DNA from: a virus
Direction: 5' to 3' (one strand)
Virus record (IMG/VR): IMGVR_UViG_3300045922_000721
Location: 1-26,726 of that record
Length of the DNA stretch: 26,726 bases
This document shows positions 9,801 to 17,900 of the stretch, piece after piece; within the stretch, counting starts at the first letter, position 1; every line of letters starts with the position of its first letter. The translations under genes were made by a program, and so were the position numbers. A model generated the notes under the pieces. The model did not search any database, was not told the DNA's origin, and saw only the letters and a program-made list of their open reading frames with translations.

Positions 9801-12800
9801 CGATCTTGTTGTTGATTATATAATGGATCATATATTACATCATTGAACTGAGTAACATTATTAAAAAACACTGCATTTTCAAATGTTTTCAAATGCAAGC
9901 GCACTGCAAAAATTGCATTTTCAATACTTGGTTCATTGACTTCGATCGTCAATTGATTTTCAAAACGTGTGACATTAGTTACTTTAGGATTGATTAAAAA
10001 TCCTTCACGATTCAAAATTGAGTAAACACCGTTGACAATTTGTTCAATTGGTTGCACTTGACCAAACGCTGCTTGATAATTCACCTGCGTTGCAAATGGC
10101 GACATTGCCAAAATAGAGTTCGCCGGAAGACTATTCAACGTCCAGTTCAAAAACTCCTCAACATTTAGGTCCCAGTCCTGCAGGCGAACTTCCCCAGTAA
10201 TGGGGTCAGTATTGACCTGTGTAAATCTCCATCCTTCTGAAATCAACCAACGCTGATAATTGTAGATAAAGTTTACTACGTTTTGATAACCAATTAACAC
10301 AGTGCCATATGGCACTACAGAAACAGGATTGCCCGGCGCTGGGTCTAAATATTTTATTGCTGTAATTGCGGGCTGTGGTGCTGGATTGTTTTGTTTTTTC
10401 CACACACTAGGATCAAATTGATTTTTTGATTGATGCGCTCGAACAGCTTGATATACATTGCCTTCAAATATAACTGAGTCGCCAATAATATATGCAGTAG
10501 ACGGCGCCCATGCTGGAATGCTGTTGGCCAATGTGCCAACTCGAATTGTGGTTTTTCTGCCACCCACTGCCGGCAATATGGTATTGAAGTTTGGATTGAT
10601 TTGATCGTATCCAAACACTTGATAGCGATTGCCACCCAAGTAACGCAATATTATGCCAGAGTAAGATGCTTCCTTAATGCTTTGGCTACTGTAAAGCTGT
10701 ATTTGCTGATCTTCTAGAGGCACTTGACCAAAGCTTTCGGAATCCACACTTAACGTGTTTGCATCAATGTATGCTCCCATTTTGTGACCCAAACGAGCAG
10801 TCATGCCACGCACATAATTTCCAAATTGATTGGTTACAGAAGTGTTTAGACTTTGCAGATAATGGCTGATTATAGTTTGCACACCAAGCAAATTGTTATC
10901 ATTTTCAGAGTGAACACTTAACACACTGTTTGATGGTCGACGCCCATACAAGCTGTTTATATACTGAGTAGTGCTTTGTAAATTGTTATAGATGCTATTT
11001 TGATTTACTGTGTCCCAATTCAAGTCCACAAACGATGCTGGCATTGCTAATGCAAGAAACGCCATCATAGCATAACCAAATTGATCAGATCTACGCCATG
11101 CTAACTCAACTGGACCAATATCTCCAAATTTCCAGTCAGTGTTTAGAAATTCAGGGTTTACATATTTTGGAACAATGCCAGATTGAATTGGATCCAACAA
11201 TTGTCCTGCTTGATCAACTGGCAATATGCTCAATAACTGAGGACGAACAAATCTCTTGTCGATCCCAGCACGAACGCCTTGTCGTATTCTTCCATCGCGT
11301 AAATCTTGCCAAAGCTTTGTGTTCAATGATCCGTAAGGCGCTGGGCCATATTCCATTTCCCACCAAGACGGCTTAGATGCAAAGCCCAACATCTGCCATG
11401 GTGCAATATGCGGAGCATCAGTGTCAAAGTAAAAATAGTAAATATTGCGCCATGAACCTTGTAGTTCGTCTCCCAGCAAACTAGTAATGCCTGTATAGTT
11501 CCAGCTCCATGCATTTTCAGGCACATAAGAAGTGTTGTTACGGTATATTGCTGACTGCTGTACACTCCAAAGCTCAAAGCTGGGTTGTAATATTTTGTCG
11601 CACTCTGTTTTAGAATAGTTAGTGGATCTCCATTTTCCCGGAACAACATCATACCAAGACAACTGAGGTAGATAATTGTTTTTGAATTTGCTGTTTATGG
11701 AATTGTAAATCTGTGTTTCCAATTCCAAAACAATTTGATCACGGAAATCACCAAAAGTAGGTAGCAAGCTGCCGTCGTGACCTCGAATATATTCAACTGG
11801 ATTTAAAAGTGTAGTATCTAAAAATATTTCTGGTACATAGTTTGGAAGTATGCCCAAATACGCACCAGTTGGAGGAATAAACTGGCCAGCTCCACCCGCA
11901 GTGGAACTCCAAAATGCAAATTCACGAGTTTTGCTTAAATTCAAAGATTTCATAATTTCTTCGAACCATACGCCTGGCGCCGAGCTTTCACCGAATGTGC
12001 CTTTAGCAAAAAATTGATTCATTCGCTGTATATAACGATTTTTGAATTTGTTATATTCTCGTTGCACATACCGGTTAGCTGTAAAAAAGTTATTTTGATC
12101 TCTGCCAAACAGCAACATTGTTTTCAATAGCGTTGCATTGTGTTGCAGTATTTCGTCTCCCAAACTTAAGTTTTTTGGAGAGTCTCGATAGGAGTTTCGG
12201 CTGAAGAATGTTCCAGGATTGGCCGTATTAGTAACTAGTGCCAAATTGCGCTCAATAATTTCGTTAAATTGAGATGCAAATTGAGTTTTAGCAGCAATAG
12301 ATGGTTCCTGATTGTTTGCATTTGCAGAAAGATTGACCGGAATTTCAAAATTACCACCCACTGCATTTTCATTATATTCGCTGTAAATTTGTATTACGTC
12401 TTTCTCTGCCACTAGCCCTGGTACAAAAATAATCACAGTGGATTTGGGTTGCTTGCTAATTGTGTATTGAGTTGGTGATAATGTACGACCATTTAACCGA
12501 ATTTCAACCGGTTCTGAAACTACCCAAGGTAATACAATATTTTGATCCGCACTTAGTATAACCAATTGGTTTACATAACGTTGAACAAACGAAGACTCCT
12601 TTAAATACCATCCATTGGAATATCGATCCGTAGCATGATTTAATCCTTGTAATTTATAAAAATAATATCCATCAATGGGTTGTGTTCCATTTGAATAACG
12701 GTCTGTTGCTAGATTCCACTGAAAATTAATTTCACCATTTGAATCAAAACTCAACCTCTGTTGCAATACGGGATCAATTCGTCCGTTTCCAGTAGCATAT

Positions 12801-14923
12801 GAAAAAATTACGTTGCCGCGGAAATTGGAAACTGGATAACGACCTCCATCTTGCAAACTAACTCCAATGTTGTTTACTGGATTAGCATCGTACAGTTGAA
12901 AAAGCGGAGCTTGCGGAATTTTTTCTTTTGCTTGTGCAACAACCCACGATGATCCATTATAATATACTTCTCTCGAAGCCAAGTAACCTTGTTTTACATA
13001 AATCACTTCGCCGTTGCTTGGCGATCCGTCAAGTTCTATGCCATCTGTTTCCAACAACAAGTTTATTATGCCGTGGCTAAAAATTCCATCCACTCGATAA
13101 ATGCGATTGTTTTGAGAATTGTTAGTGGACGACACCACTAATATGCGGGTTCCGTCAACAATCTGTGCGCCGTTGTAAAATACTTCGCTCACGCCATTTA
13201 CCGTGTTTGTCCAGTTAAATGATCGAATGGTGAATTTTGTATTCTGCTCTGAAAATTCCAAATTAAATTCAGCACCAGTACCACCAGTTAGTCCTGTTAC
13301 TGACACGGGTTGCACTGGAATTTCCGTGTAACTTCCTTGGTTTACTATTTGTGCAGCAATTACTTTTCCAGATGATAGTGTTACTTCAATTTGGGCAGCA
13401 GTTCCATTTCCGCCAACTACTTGTACAATAAATTTACCTGCGCCGCCGCCGTTTGTATATCCACTTCCGCTATTAGCTATTTGAACATCAGTTGCAATAT
13501 ACGGCACAGACTTAACTGGATTTAGTGAATTAACAAAACTTGTTACTGGATCGGCCATATCGTTGACAACGATATCAACAAACCCTCGGAAAATTCTTCC
13601 GTAATTATACAATTCTAAATCACGATCAAATTCAATAATTGGGCGTACTGCTTGTATTGCAGATGATCTCTCACTCTCGGTTAATACATCGTAATGAAAC
13701 CAACGATTGACTCTGCTCCATGGATTGTTGTTTCTGGCAGTTCTTTCAATTGTAATGTAATCCGGTACATCCTGTCGTATTAAAGGCAGTATTGGATCGG
13801 TAGGACTCCATGCTGCACTATCCCACAACGATAAATCCCATCCACTAGTATCAAGTTCTCCATCAAATGCCAATCGTATTTCTCGACCAACTCCTTCAAC
13901 AATTGACTCCTTCTGATTGTAGATGCTGGGGGCAACATCATATGCCCATCGTATTTTCTGACCGGAGCTGAATTGATACCCATTTACATCTAAAAAGTTT
14001 TTTTGACCAATTATATCTTCAGTGACATTCAATTGTCGATATGTTAATACTTCAACAAATGTGCCAGCAATCAACGGCTGTGCAAACTCCACTGCAAAAC
14101 CTGATTGCGACTGAGTAACTTGATAGTCCGTTGTGATTTGATTATTCAAAAACACAACAACATCGCTTGCTGTTTTTGTTATAGACGGCGCATTTACTGT
14201 TAATGTAGTTTGGGTTGCAGTTTGTGATATATAACCAATTGTACGAAACGCAACAATGCGTATGACAGTGTTTTCACCAGGCGGCAATGTAAACGCAACA
14301 CTTCGATTGTTAATGGTGTAATCAACACCAAGAGTTAATTCTACATTATCAACAAACACCTTTATGTCTGATTGAGCAACAACCGGTGTGTTGAAATTAA
14401 ACATCGTTGTAGCTCCATCACCCACATACTCCACAACAGGATACCCTGCCCATTTTGAAATTGGTCCGTTCTTTACCCAAAAATATTGCTTGTAATTTTG
14501 TAATTTGTCTAAGTCAATGGGCGGTGCCCAGGAATAAGATTGTGTTTGAAACAATCGGTTGTGATTGTTTGTTAGTCCGCCGTTGAAACGAATTGAATTA
14601 ATCAAGTCGTCATAAAAAATCGAATAGTCAATATTCAGGTCGGAATTCAAGCTGATACCAGCTGGAGTGAGCTGATAAAATTGACGATCGTTATTTATTT
14701 CATTCAAATAAATGTCGCTAGTGTTGTAATACGGGGGAATGCCACCAGTAAATGCATTGAATTTTTGACTTTGATTGGGCTGAAACAAATAATCAATTGA
14801 GCTACCAAATACTTTTTGCCAACTGGGCGTGTTGTATGGCGCAGGCAGTAAACTTGTGACACGGCGTGTTTGTATATTGGGTTGATCTGGATTGATTACT
14901 TTGTTACTTGAATTTTCTTTCAT
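887..14923 (-). CDS. Giant baseplate-associated structural protein, 4678 aa, in gp7 position
   Basis: One uninterrupted frame of 14,037 bases directly after gp6, with which it overlaps by 4 bases (ATGA); AAGAG lies 7 bases before its ATG. In T4 this place is held by gp7 (about 1030 residues), followed by gp8. No obvious signal peptide or membrane segment is visible. The protein is modular: (1) an N-terminal region to about residue 160; (2) beta-sandwich-like units with the pattern GDGxxTxFxL, then VxVNxxLQTxxxDY, then VxFxxAPAxGDxIEI, first near residues 161-230, again at bases 8245-8455, then in a dense series at bases 1042-4556; (3) Gly-rich GSGYT/GGxGA units at bases 13250-13500, 7330-8110 and 5865-6095; (4) a Trp-rich core near residues 1165-1220 (APWQMLGFASKPSWWE); (5) a possible carbohydrate-binding module near residues 1469-1511; (6) a YVDEIKPYHVKVR motif near residue 3375; (7) five Trp-Asp triplet motifs. 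Assignment to the outer wedge is from position; the beta-rich repeats suit a long rigid or branched virion component. It may combine gp7 with gp8 or fibre functions, since no separate gp8 was recognised. Confidence 0.75.
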   Translation of the reverse strand: MKENSSNKVINPDQPNIQTRRVTSLLPAPYNTPSWQKVFGSSIDYLFQPNQSQKFNAFTGGIPPYYNTSDIYLNEINNDRQFYQLTPAGISLNSDLNIDYSIFYDDLINSIRFNGGLTNNHNRLFQTQSYSWAPPIDLDKLQNYKQYFWVKNGPISKWAGYPVVEYVGDGATTMFNFNTPVVAQSDIKVFVDNVELTLGVDYTINNRSVAFTLPPGENTVIRIVAFRTIGYISQTATQTTLTVNAPSITKTASDVVVFLNNQITTDYQVTQSQSGFAVEFAQPLIAGTFVEVLTYRQLNVTEDIIGQKNFLDVNGYQFSSGQKIRWAYDVAPSIYNQKESIVEGVGREIRLAFDGELDTSGWDLSLWDSAAWSPTDPILPLIRQDVPDYITIERTARNNNPWSRVNRWFHYDVLTESERSSAIQAVRPIIEFDRDLELYNYGRIFRGFVDIVVNDMADPVTSFVNSLNPVKSVPYIATDVQIANSGSGYTNGGGAGKFIVQVVGGNGTAAQIEVTLSSGKVIAAQIVNQGSYTEIPVQPVSVTGLTGGTGAEFNLEFSEQNTKFTIRSFNWTNTVNGVSEVFYNGAQIVDGTRILVVSSTNNSQNNRIYRVDGIFSHGIINLLLETDGIELDGSPSNGEVIYVKQGYLASREVYYNGSSWVVAQAKEKIPQAPLFQLYDANPVNNIGVSLQDGGRYPVSNFRGNVIFSYATGNGRIDPVLQQRLSFDSNGEINFQWNLATDRYSNGTQPIDGYYFYKLQGLNHATDRYSNGWYLKESSFVQRYVNQLVILSADQNIVLPWVVSEPVEIRLNGRTLSPTQYTISKQPKSTVIIFVPGLVAEKDVIQIYSEYNENAVGGNFEIPVNLSANANNQEPSIAAKTQFASQFNEIIERNLALVTNTANPGTFFSRNSYRDSPKNLSLGDEILQHNATLLKTMLLFGRDQNNFFTANRYVQREYNKFKNRYIQRMNQFFAKGTFGESSAPGVWFEEIMKSLNLSKTREFAFWSSTAGGAGQFIPPTGAYLGILPNYVPEIFLDTTLLNPVEYIRGHDGSLLPTFGDFRDQIVLELETQIYNSINSKFKNNYLPQLSWYDVVPGKWRSTNYSKTECDKILQPSFELWSVQQSAIYRNNTSYVPENAWSWNYTGITSLLGDELQGSWRNIYYFYFDTDAPHIAPWQMLGFASKPSWWEMEYGPAPYGSLNTKLWQDLRDGRIRQGVRAGIDKRFVRPQLLSILPVDQAGQLLDPIQSGIVPKYVNPEFLNTDWKFGDIGPVELAWRRSDQFGYAMMAFLALAMPASFVDLNWDTVNQNSIYNNLQSTTQYINSLYGRRPSNSVLSVHSENDNNLLGVQTIISHYLQSLNTSVTNQFGNYVRGMTARLGHKMGAYIDANTLSVDSESFGQVPLEDQQIQLYSSQSIKEASYSGIILRYLGGNRYQVFGYDQINPNFNTILPAVGGRKTTIRVGTLANSIPAWAPSTAYIIGDSVIFEGNVYQAVRAHQSKNQFDPSVWKKQNNPAPQPAITAIKYLDPAPGNPVSVVPYGTVLIGYQNVVNFIYNYQRWLISEGWRFTQVNTDPITGEVRLQDWDLNVEEFLNWTLNSLPANSILAMSPFATQVNYQAAFGQVQPIEQIVNGVYSILNREGFLINPKVTNVTRFENQLTIEVNEPSIENAIFAVRLHLKTFENAVFFNNVTQFNDVIYDPLYNQQQDRLTFSGSKALGWNGRLDAPGYYLTENEIRPNFEKTANDFRRYFDLNNQVETRELADFANHTIGYEKRSYLNTLIISDQSQVNFYQGMIHEKGTANSLTKLLRSNFIFDLSNFDFYEEWGFRIGSYGNNEKNQILELDLPAQIKRADPQLIQFNIVEPAEWQTQIEAFTTFSDPAQYRAELQALTLDSPNDDVINVFDFISKKYRIAYDTSTLPAKLPVIVSAGSNFEPNQTYTVYLNVGTPDVTAKFVIQTNSIGEVSQVAVSDQGEYRAVPLVGFYDITENALQGTNWPGTGTGLRLRVQFESQPNSDYVAVTSKLWQVRPNSLLPFFLIDPLSANASRANTSTNKFPNAGFVLANETTYADFTVQDILKPIDFTAPKLEVALESESQIFQPNETLWIYQSPGANATFNNEYLGDWTVARIVDNDKNIRAVLVSDPNFQCPLVVNEFVTGFTSYQGDGIQTNFNIGFDFSSNNEIVVAVDGNIVDTTQYTIVGTQIQFNAAPANAARIEISTKGQWIYLTESELQGWSQILRSGEFYFSGYVNLNGTLPSNTTPQNYIQITTGVESFEMSNLGENYVPGDILTLDGGTVVAGGSPATFRVNNVSLTYVDSISILSSGSGYTDGTYNAIPLIGGSGTPATVDVTVVGGFVVSVTLNTPGSYNIDPPGNIVTADLSPGAGVQFAVNMLPYVSADTVVLANAGTGYQIEDVIEIDPGAMITIEPLRLVVTEVNNVGAVVNFNIVARGQWIPSPVPLPQPLASSILVPGTSAGSGATFNVTFATVSHAIRDIDILFPGDYADLPDNTVYSLLGGNGTNAATTTVASQQGSVLGFADPVEPGDWLAFISREWQRIVPGRTRFVVISASNLKTIYYDPTILSDLVPLKFYHLREVKFNTHTDMVLNYVSPVEGSRAFVMDASDYFSINGNKIWAVFEYQNNAWTLVRRQNSRISSENYDNGLVYDRESNSILTYMQHIDPYNGKISQTALRELNFISNIDPANYNTPDFESKVNAGTQLNIWGKQQVGQTWWDLSTVRFYDYEQEDNNYRRSYWGRTTPKSSVDVYEWVRTTLTPTQYADLENNPEPKGRGTPLNVEKFNVGVEYNIQTGRLQTFYYFWVKNKDTVPNVDFRKISVRAIANQIENPTGAGIVWYAPISENAAIFSGIYPFLKENTTLQINWNLKNKDSNWHSQWVLHRENDPNSVIENSLWNKLRDSLVGFDQYGETQNLFDELQFVTNTVEINTVGTGYNNGTFVAQVIGGTTQSPAMLEVTVAGNTVINVSILNPGIYSQTPALPFAVTGLVGGTGATFNATFRLANNNKDVWIPRSVPDPTLSEVQKYGNLIRPRQTWFRNQCKARQEFVQITNHLLNQLLLDVDRPGWNININQSTPLPFTTATALPNQRVVTDVNDFYNQVVNGLIVPGMQVLVLGNEETANFWSLWLYTSQGPRLINYQRYNTADFYQFVDWYADGIDPSTPPIVSYPNRQTRDLDTLEFAPGRIVIVNNDGNGKWEWTQLQKNESGNLFWATVAKQDGTINLKPEFFENCGNVFGLTFDPELGNSIFGINWDLFDWDLIGWDQLPVASFGNLLQLGNAVSTRDGSLELYYLIEHLRSRVLTNLEDNQLFFKMVNYVFSEQAYVDWAFKTSFISITGYSQALTQSALVSPDLTQALLEYVDEIKPYHVKVRNFVRSLSAFENAPFYVTDFDKPVFFDVETGSYRVLSPTDLDDIVIFEATNNPGTLFNVDFLDLFLNFPRQSQTFTANGGNTIFAMNENIINVSLLEVRVNSLLQTFNFDYYVEGSSVIFLLPPAAGSLVEIVERQLPAIGQALITSKNLWNDWFANYQTNPDLIRRNRIQILLDRVSCLNSEDLANWDENGWSTNNWDSQNNLVNLNAPVVLEIATIQNQTVYNLQTLVQAFPTLWNPINISRVNYFDGTVYRDLFASEYAISYLEQMYFVGDGVTTAFTLTMQQTASNNTIQVKKNGILQTFDLDYTLSGNTVTFVIAPAVSDNIEISILPKLVVDFPTNDRGVIKVYRFLESLERILRYYLPTTGQVSKTALDLIPRCGFSGTVVDGGPFNKTLDWDYFLWDAINSWDTPTIFIDFYNDILLHGGIAPDLFVFEGDGVSTVFALTNPVAVPAFDNLIVYVNNMLQTPITDYTVAGNNVTFAIAPALGDEIKISVAPFAPSPLNAWDIRVDGYDFLRPQYGPNQPEERAQVRTQSPLQISVYTSWSNGELPIETIRAVGDGVRTQFAFEQAPQSEQSVMVFVDGLLIVTGWSLDLLNRQLQFAAPPSSGQSIEILLFGWGGSGRQIGTWAGTGTVVSRSFVSRRYTAMIESRATADGVRIPVSTIITGTLPNQTTWNTALSTPATGLVKIDSFDVTNGTISDMRRQQETAIGGNQTFNLVQNISTLVADQTQLFVFRNGQRLGGADTNYFTGTGTQTLFTLTFDPIVNSNVKVYVNGVLQTQGVDYTVGPNPPPPAPTENFIIEFFTPSAPALGSEVLVVLEENYWFRVSAPNQIIFDDPNNQLQAGDEIVIYSISNAATSSIRTETQKGNAPAVYQISQAPSTPNHIIVSVNGKQKTLASDYIVTSVAYGWDIMNWDLNYTWDTDQENVVVFKDAHIDTITLIGDGVTTQFSTAGLTQIPITSLSDAVDVFVNGVRQERIVDFDLIFNGTFEISFVMAPSLGAEIQIRSFARVVITTWSDLPAAQPVAWLQYTTSTGAEPNWTYWKLSEEQKLNLRTSVFSNSADIQANQNSQIPLEWQSTFAVQTPDGVDPITGETKYNPSKILIGGEIVSFETSVYNPVNRYYVFGNLVRSVDHSPFGTPYATATAVYNGNGSLVTFNVPSPVYNRVIVEIVKFEWNAQVFDYVFAGTTVLVEGRDYVLSGTTVILNSPPLASPTPNYPGSVIVTAVQFDWTSTNINHFGGATVWSLPESAKLPTEFTQNWAKNQGIQYNQNNVSDFLKTGNTSI
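1042..4556 (-). repeat. Array of degenerate beta-sandwich protein repeats in the giant gene
   Basis: At least seven protein-level units of about 65-90 residues, each opening with GDG/GNG/GGN-x-x-T-x-F, then an I/V-x-V-x-V-N-x-x-L-Q-T-like strand, D-Y-T/V, and V-x-F-x-x-A/P-P-A-x-G-x-x-I-E-I. Approximate extents: 4350-4556, 3750-3965, 3258-3468, 2893-3098, 2283-2508, 1705-1946 and 1042-1312. Further copies lie at 8245-8455, 12376-12560 and 14236-14442. The motif is conserved better than the bases, as expected for old duplications. Confidence 0.7.
5865..6095 (-). repeat. Gly-rich GTGYNNG/GGTGA repeat unit
   Basis: Encodes INTVGTGYNNGTF, then VIGGTTQSPAMLEVTV, VINVSILNPGIY and LVGGTGATFNATF. 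The order of elements matches the units at 7330-8110 and 13250-13500. Confidence 0.6.
7330..8110 (-). repeat. Tandem Gly-rich GSGYT/GGxGxxA repeat block
   Basis: Several consecutive units: LGENYVPGDILTL with GGSPATFRV; ILSSGSGYTDGTY with GGSGTPATVDV; LANAGTGYQIEDVI; TSAGSGATFNVTF; and FPGDYADLP with LGGNGTNAATT. Each pairs a (G)xGY/NY turn with a later GGxGxxA strand. This is the densest stretch of this family in the protein. Function unknown; a beta-roll or stacked-strand structure is inferred from the Gly spacing. Confidence 0.6.
10389..10518 (-). other. Possible carbohydrate-binding (chitin-binding type 5/12-like) module
   Basis: About 43 residues of the giant protein: W-A-P-S-T-A-Y, then IIGDSVIFEGNVYQAVRAHQ, then F-D-P-S-V-W. 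The order W..Y..GD.V...G..Y.A...H....F....W is that of small CBM5/12-like modules, which stack sugars on exposed aromatic residues. It sits mid-protein between structural segments. I see the motif spacing; binding is inference. Confidence 0.45.
13250..13500 (-). repeat. Gly-rich GSGYTNG/GGTGA repeat unit
   Basis: Encodes IANSGSGYTNGGGAG, VVGGNGTAAQIEVTL, AAQIVNQGSY and LTGGTGAEFNLEF, matching element by element the unit at 5865-6095 although the two are about 7.2 kb apart in the same gene. Confidence 0.6.
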
Positions 14924-17900
14924 CGTGTAACTCTTAAGTTTGTTTCTGTTAAGTTATTAACAATTTCAATGTCATTTACAGTTGCGACAGATATAGGCAT
15001 TTCATCCGCTTCTAGTTTGATTTGATACAAGTTTCCAAATCTTCCTTCTTCATTTAGCGGCACCAATGCAATACTTGCAACTGACGTTGCTAACTGTACA
15101 TGAATAAACGCAGCAAGTTCAGAAAAATACACAGTTTGCCCAAAGTCCCAGTTTTGAGACTCAAAATAACGATTCATTGCTTGTATAATTCCACTTTTTA
15201 TTTCGCCGTCGCTGAGTCGAGTTGTGGGTACTTTTACAACAAGAAATTTGGCTTGCAGTTCTTCTGGAGCACGTGTGCCATATAACAGTTTGTATTTAAC
15301 CGGGTGATAGATCAACTGATCTGAAATTGTTTTGATATTTTCCAAATCAGCAAATTCAATGCTTAAGTCAAAACTTGTGGGTGGCTGTGGAATTTCCTCA
15401 ATAGGTGCGTTGGTTGTTACCCACTGTCGTAGTGAAGTATCGTATTCTCTCTGAAGCACAAATATATCCACAACATTAGTGATAGCAGGATCAATACGCT
15501 GATCGGAACTTGCAAAATGTTTCCATAGAAAGTTCAATTTAGCTCGGCCCACCCTTGCTATATACTCTTCTGACGATTCCAATGGAGCCAAATCAGAAAT
15601 CACCGTAGGATTGTTTATTAATGCTCGATAAAACAGTTCGGTGGAATTCAAATACACCACTTCACCTTGCAATATAGGTGTCAGTGCTGGTGGATTTAAT
15701 GTGGCAGCATCGGCGCGCACACGAACATCAAGTGCTGGCTCATAATAGCGATATCCAAACTGGTCAACATATCGACGCCAAAAAGTCTTGTAATTGGAAT
15801 TAACAATTTGATCAAAAGCATCTGGATTGTCAACATATCCGTCAAAATCAGAGTCAGCAAATGTTATTTGTATGCGACGAGGTTCAATGTATCCATCCCG
15901 ATATATGAATGGGTCCAGCAAGTTGAAATTCACATCACCATTTGGAAGTGCGGATCCAGTAAACCGTGTGCGATCCCAGCTGTCAAACGGTGCTGGTATT
16001 GGTGTCAACGTATCAGCCGACGGGTTAACAGCAAAAACTCGGATTTGATCAACGTTTACATTGCCAGACTCAAAGTTTACTGATTTCAAAGTATTGGCAA
16101 ACCAAAAGCGAGCTTCCTTGTCACTTTCAAACACATACTGTAACCCGCGTGTTTGGAATGTATAAAGTTGCGTGCCGTCAGCACTCAAGCTCACCAACAA
16201 CACCCATCCATTTTGACGGTTGATTTGAGAATTTACTTCAGAATTCAAAGTTAGCAATTTAAAATTGTTAGCGTCAAAAGACGGTGTCTCATTAACAAAC
16301 ACATAGGTTTTCCATGCTTGCAAAAACCAATTCCAATAAATTGCAAACTGCTTTGGTGTGCCGTCCAACAGTGTGCGTATTTCTGTTTGTTCATCCGAGT
16401 TCAAAGTTGGGCGGAAATTTGGTATAACTTCAACTACTTTGGCCCCGTCTGGTAAGGTTGCTGCAAGAGTGATTTTGCCTTGTCCATTGTCAAATGTTCC
16501 GTTGCCGTTATCTGTTATAGATTGCACAGCTACCCAAGTGTTGTTGTCAAACTTAACATATGCGCCTGGAACAATAACCGAGCGCGCGTTTTGAAGGGGA
16601 ACAGATCCTACAAGTGCTGGAGTGTTTGGATCAGTAGGGTTAGTATTATCGCCTAATGGAGAAGTGTCAATATAAAAATATCCAGTGGATGAGAAATTTG
16701 CATTGGTTGACGATTTCCACCGCAACACCGGTGTTGCGGGCCAAGGATTGTAAGCTGCCGCTGCTGGATTATTTGGAGCAATACCCACTGGAAAATTGGT
16801 ATTGTTTTTTAACTTGTCTAACATAAAATGCAATAATTCTTGATTTTGTAGTGCAGGTTGTATATAACCTTCAATAATTTCGTCCGATGTTAGTGCCACG
16901 TTAATTGGCACTTGTGCAAATCCAATATCAGTGTTGGAGAAAATAATTCCGTCATCAGCAAACACATTTGTGGCTTGATATCTTCCAGTAGGGTCGTTGA
17001 TGTCTAAATAACGACTTTGTCCAGAATACACACGGTTAATTGCTGTGACTTTTAATGCAGAGTTATTTGTTAGTGGATAAACGTTGTAGTCTTCGCCATT
17101 TACCATTCGGTTTTGAGTATAAAAGATCCGTGGCGCGTTGCGACGAATTTCTTCAATGCCTTCTGATACTGCGGAGTTTGATATTGGTCCAGTTAGCCCC
17201 ATAGTTAAAGTGAGAGTTTTGCTTTGGCCCAGTGCATTAATATACCCGTATGTCAATACAATGCTTTGTAAATCTTGTGTGTTTATTGAAAAAGCTGCAT
17301 TTTCAGATACACGATACAACACTCGTATAATACCAGTTGGAGCATTGCCAAATCGATTGTCAGCAAATCGAATGGAGATTTGGTCATTTTCTCTGGTTAC
17401 AACTTCAAACACATTGCGAATGTTTCGACTTATGGAATTGTAAATTACGTTGTTGCCAAAAACCGAAGGAACTTTGGTCCAAATTTGAGTTGGCAAGCCG
17501 CCGTCATCAACAGTTTGCACCCATACATCAAGCTCGTTAATATTTGCTGTATTAACATCCAACACGCGATTTTCAATAGCAAAATCTAATCTATAATCAG
17601 TATAGCCCAGTGTGCCTTGTTTGAAGTAGAAGAAAAAACCAGTATTGGGTGACGCAAAACCGTTGCCATCAGAACGATACAAGAAGGAAATTGGAGTTCC
17701 AGGGTTGGGTTCCACTTCCGAAACAGTACCGTCATCAGTTAGCGTAGTGTTAACAACGTCAAAGCTCAATTCCAATCCATCAACAGTGGCGGAGAATGTT
17801 TTTACACCAAACCCAGACGGAATAGAATTGATTTGATAAACGTGTTGAGTCACACCATCAAATGGCACTGACTTTAGTGGTTGGCCAAATTGATTGGATT

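Noticed and set aside
14690-14715. Late-promoter-like TATTTATTT / AAATAAATG bases inside the giant gene
   Set aside because: Inside coding sequence near the N-terminus with no gene boundary nearby; AT-rich chance match.
887-14923. Idea that the giant frame is an artefact of fused ORFs
   Set aside because: The same protein repeat families occur at both ends and in the middle in one frame with no stop, which supports a single gene.
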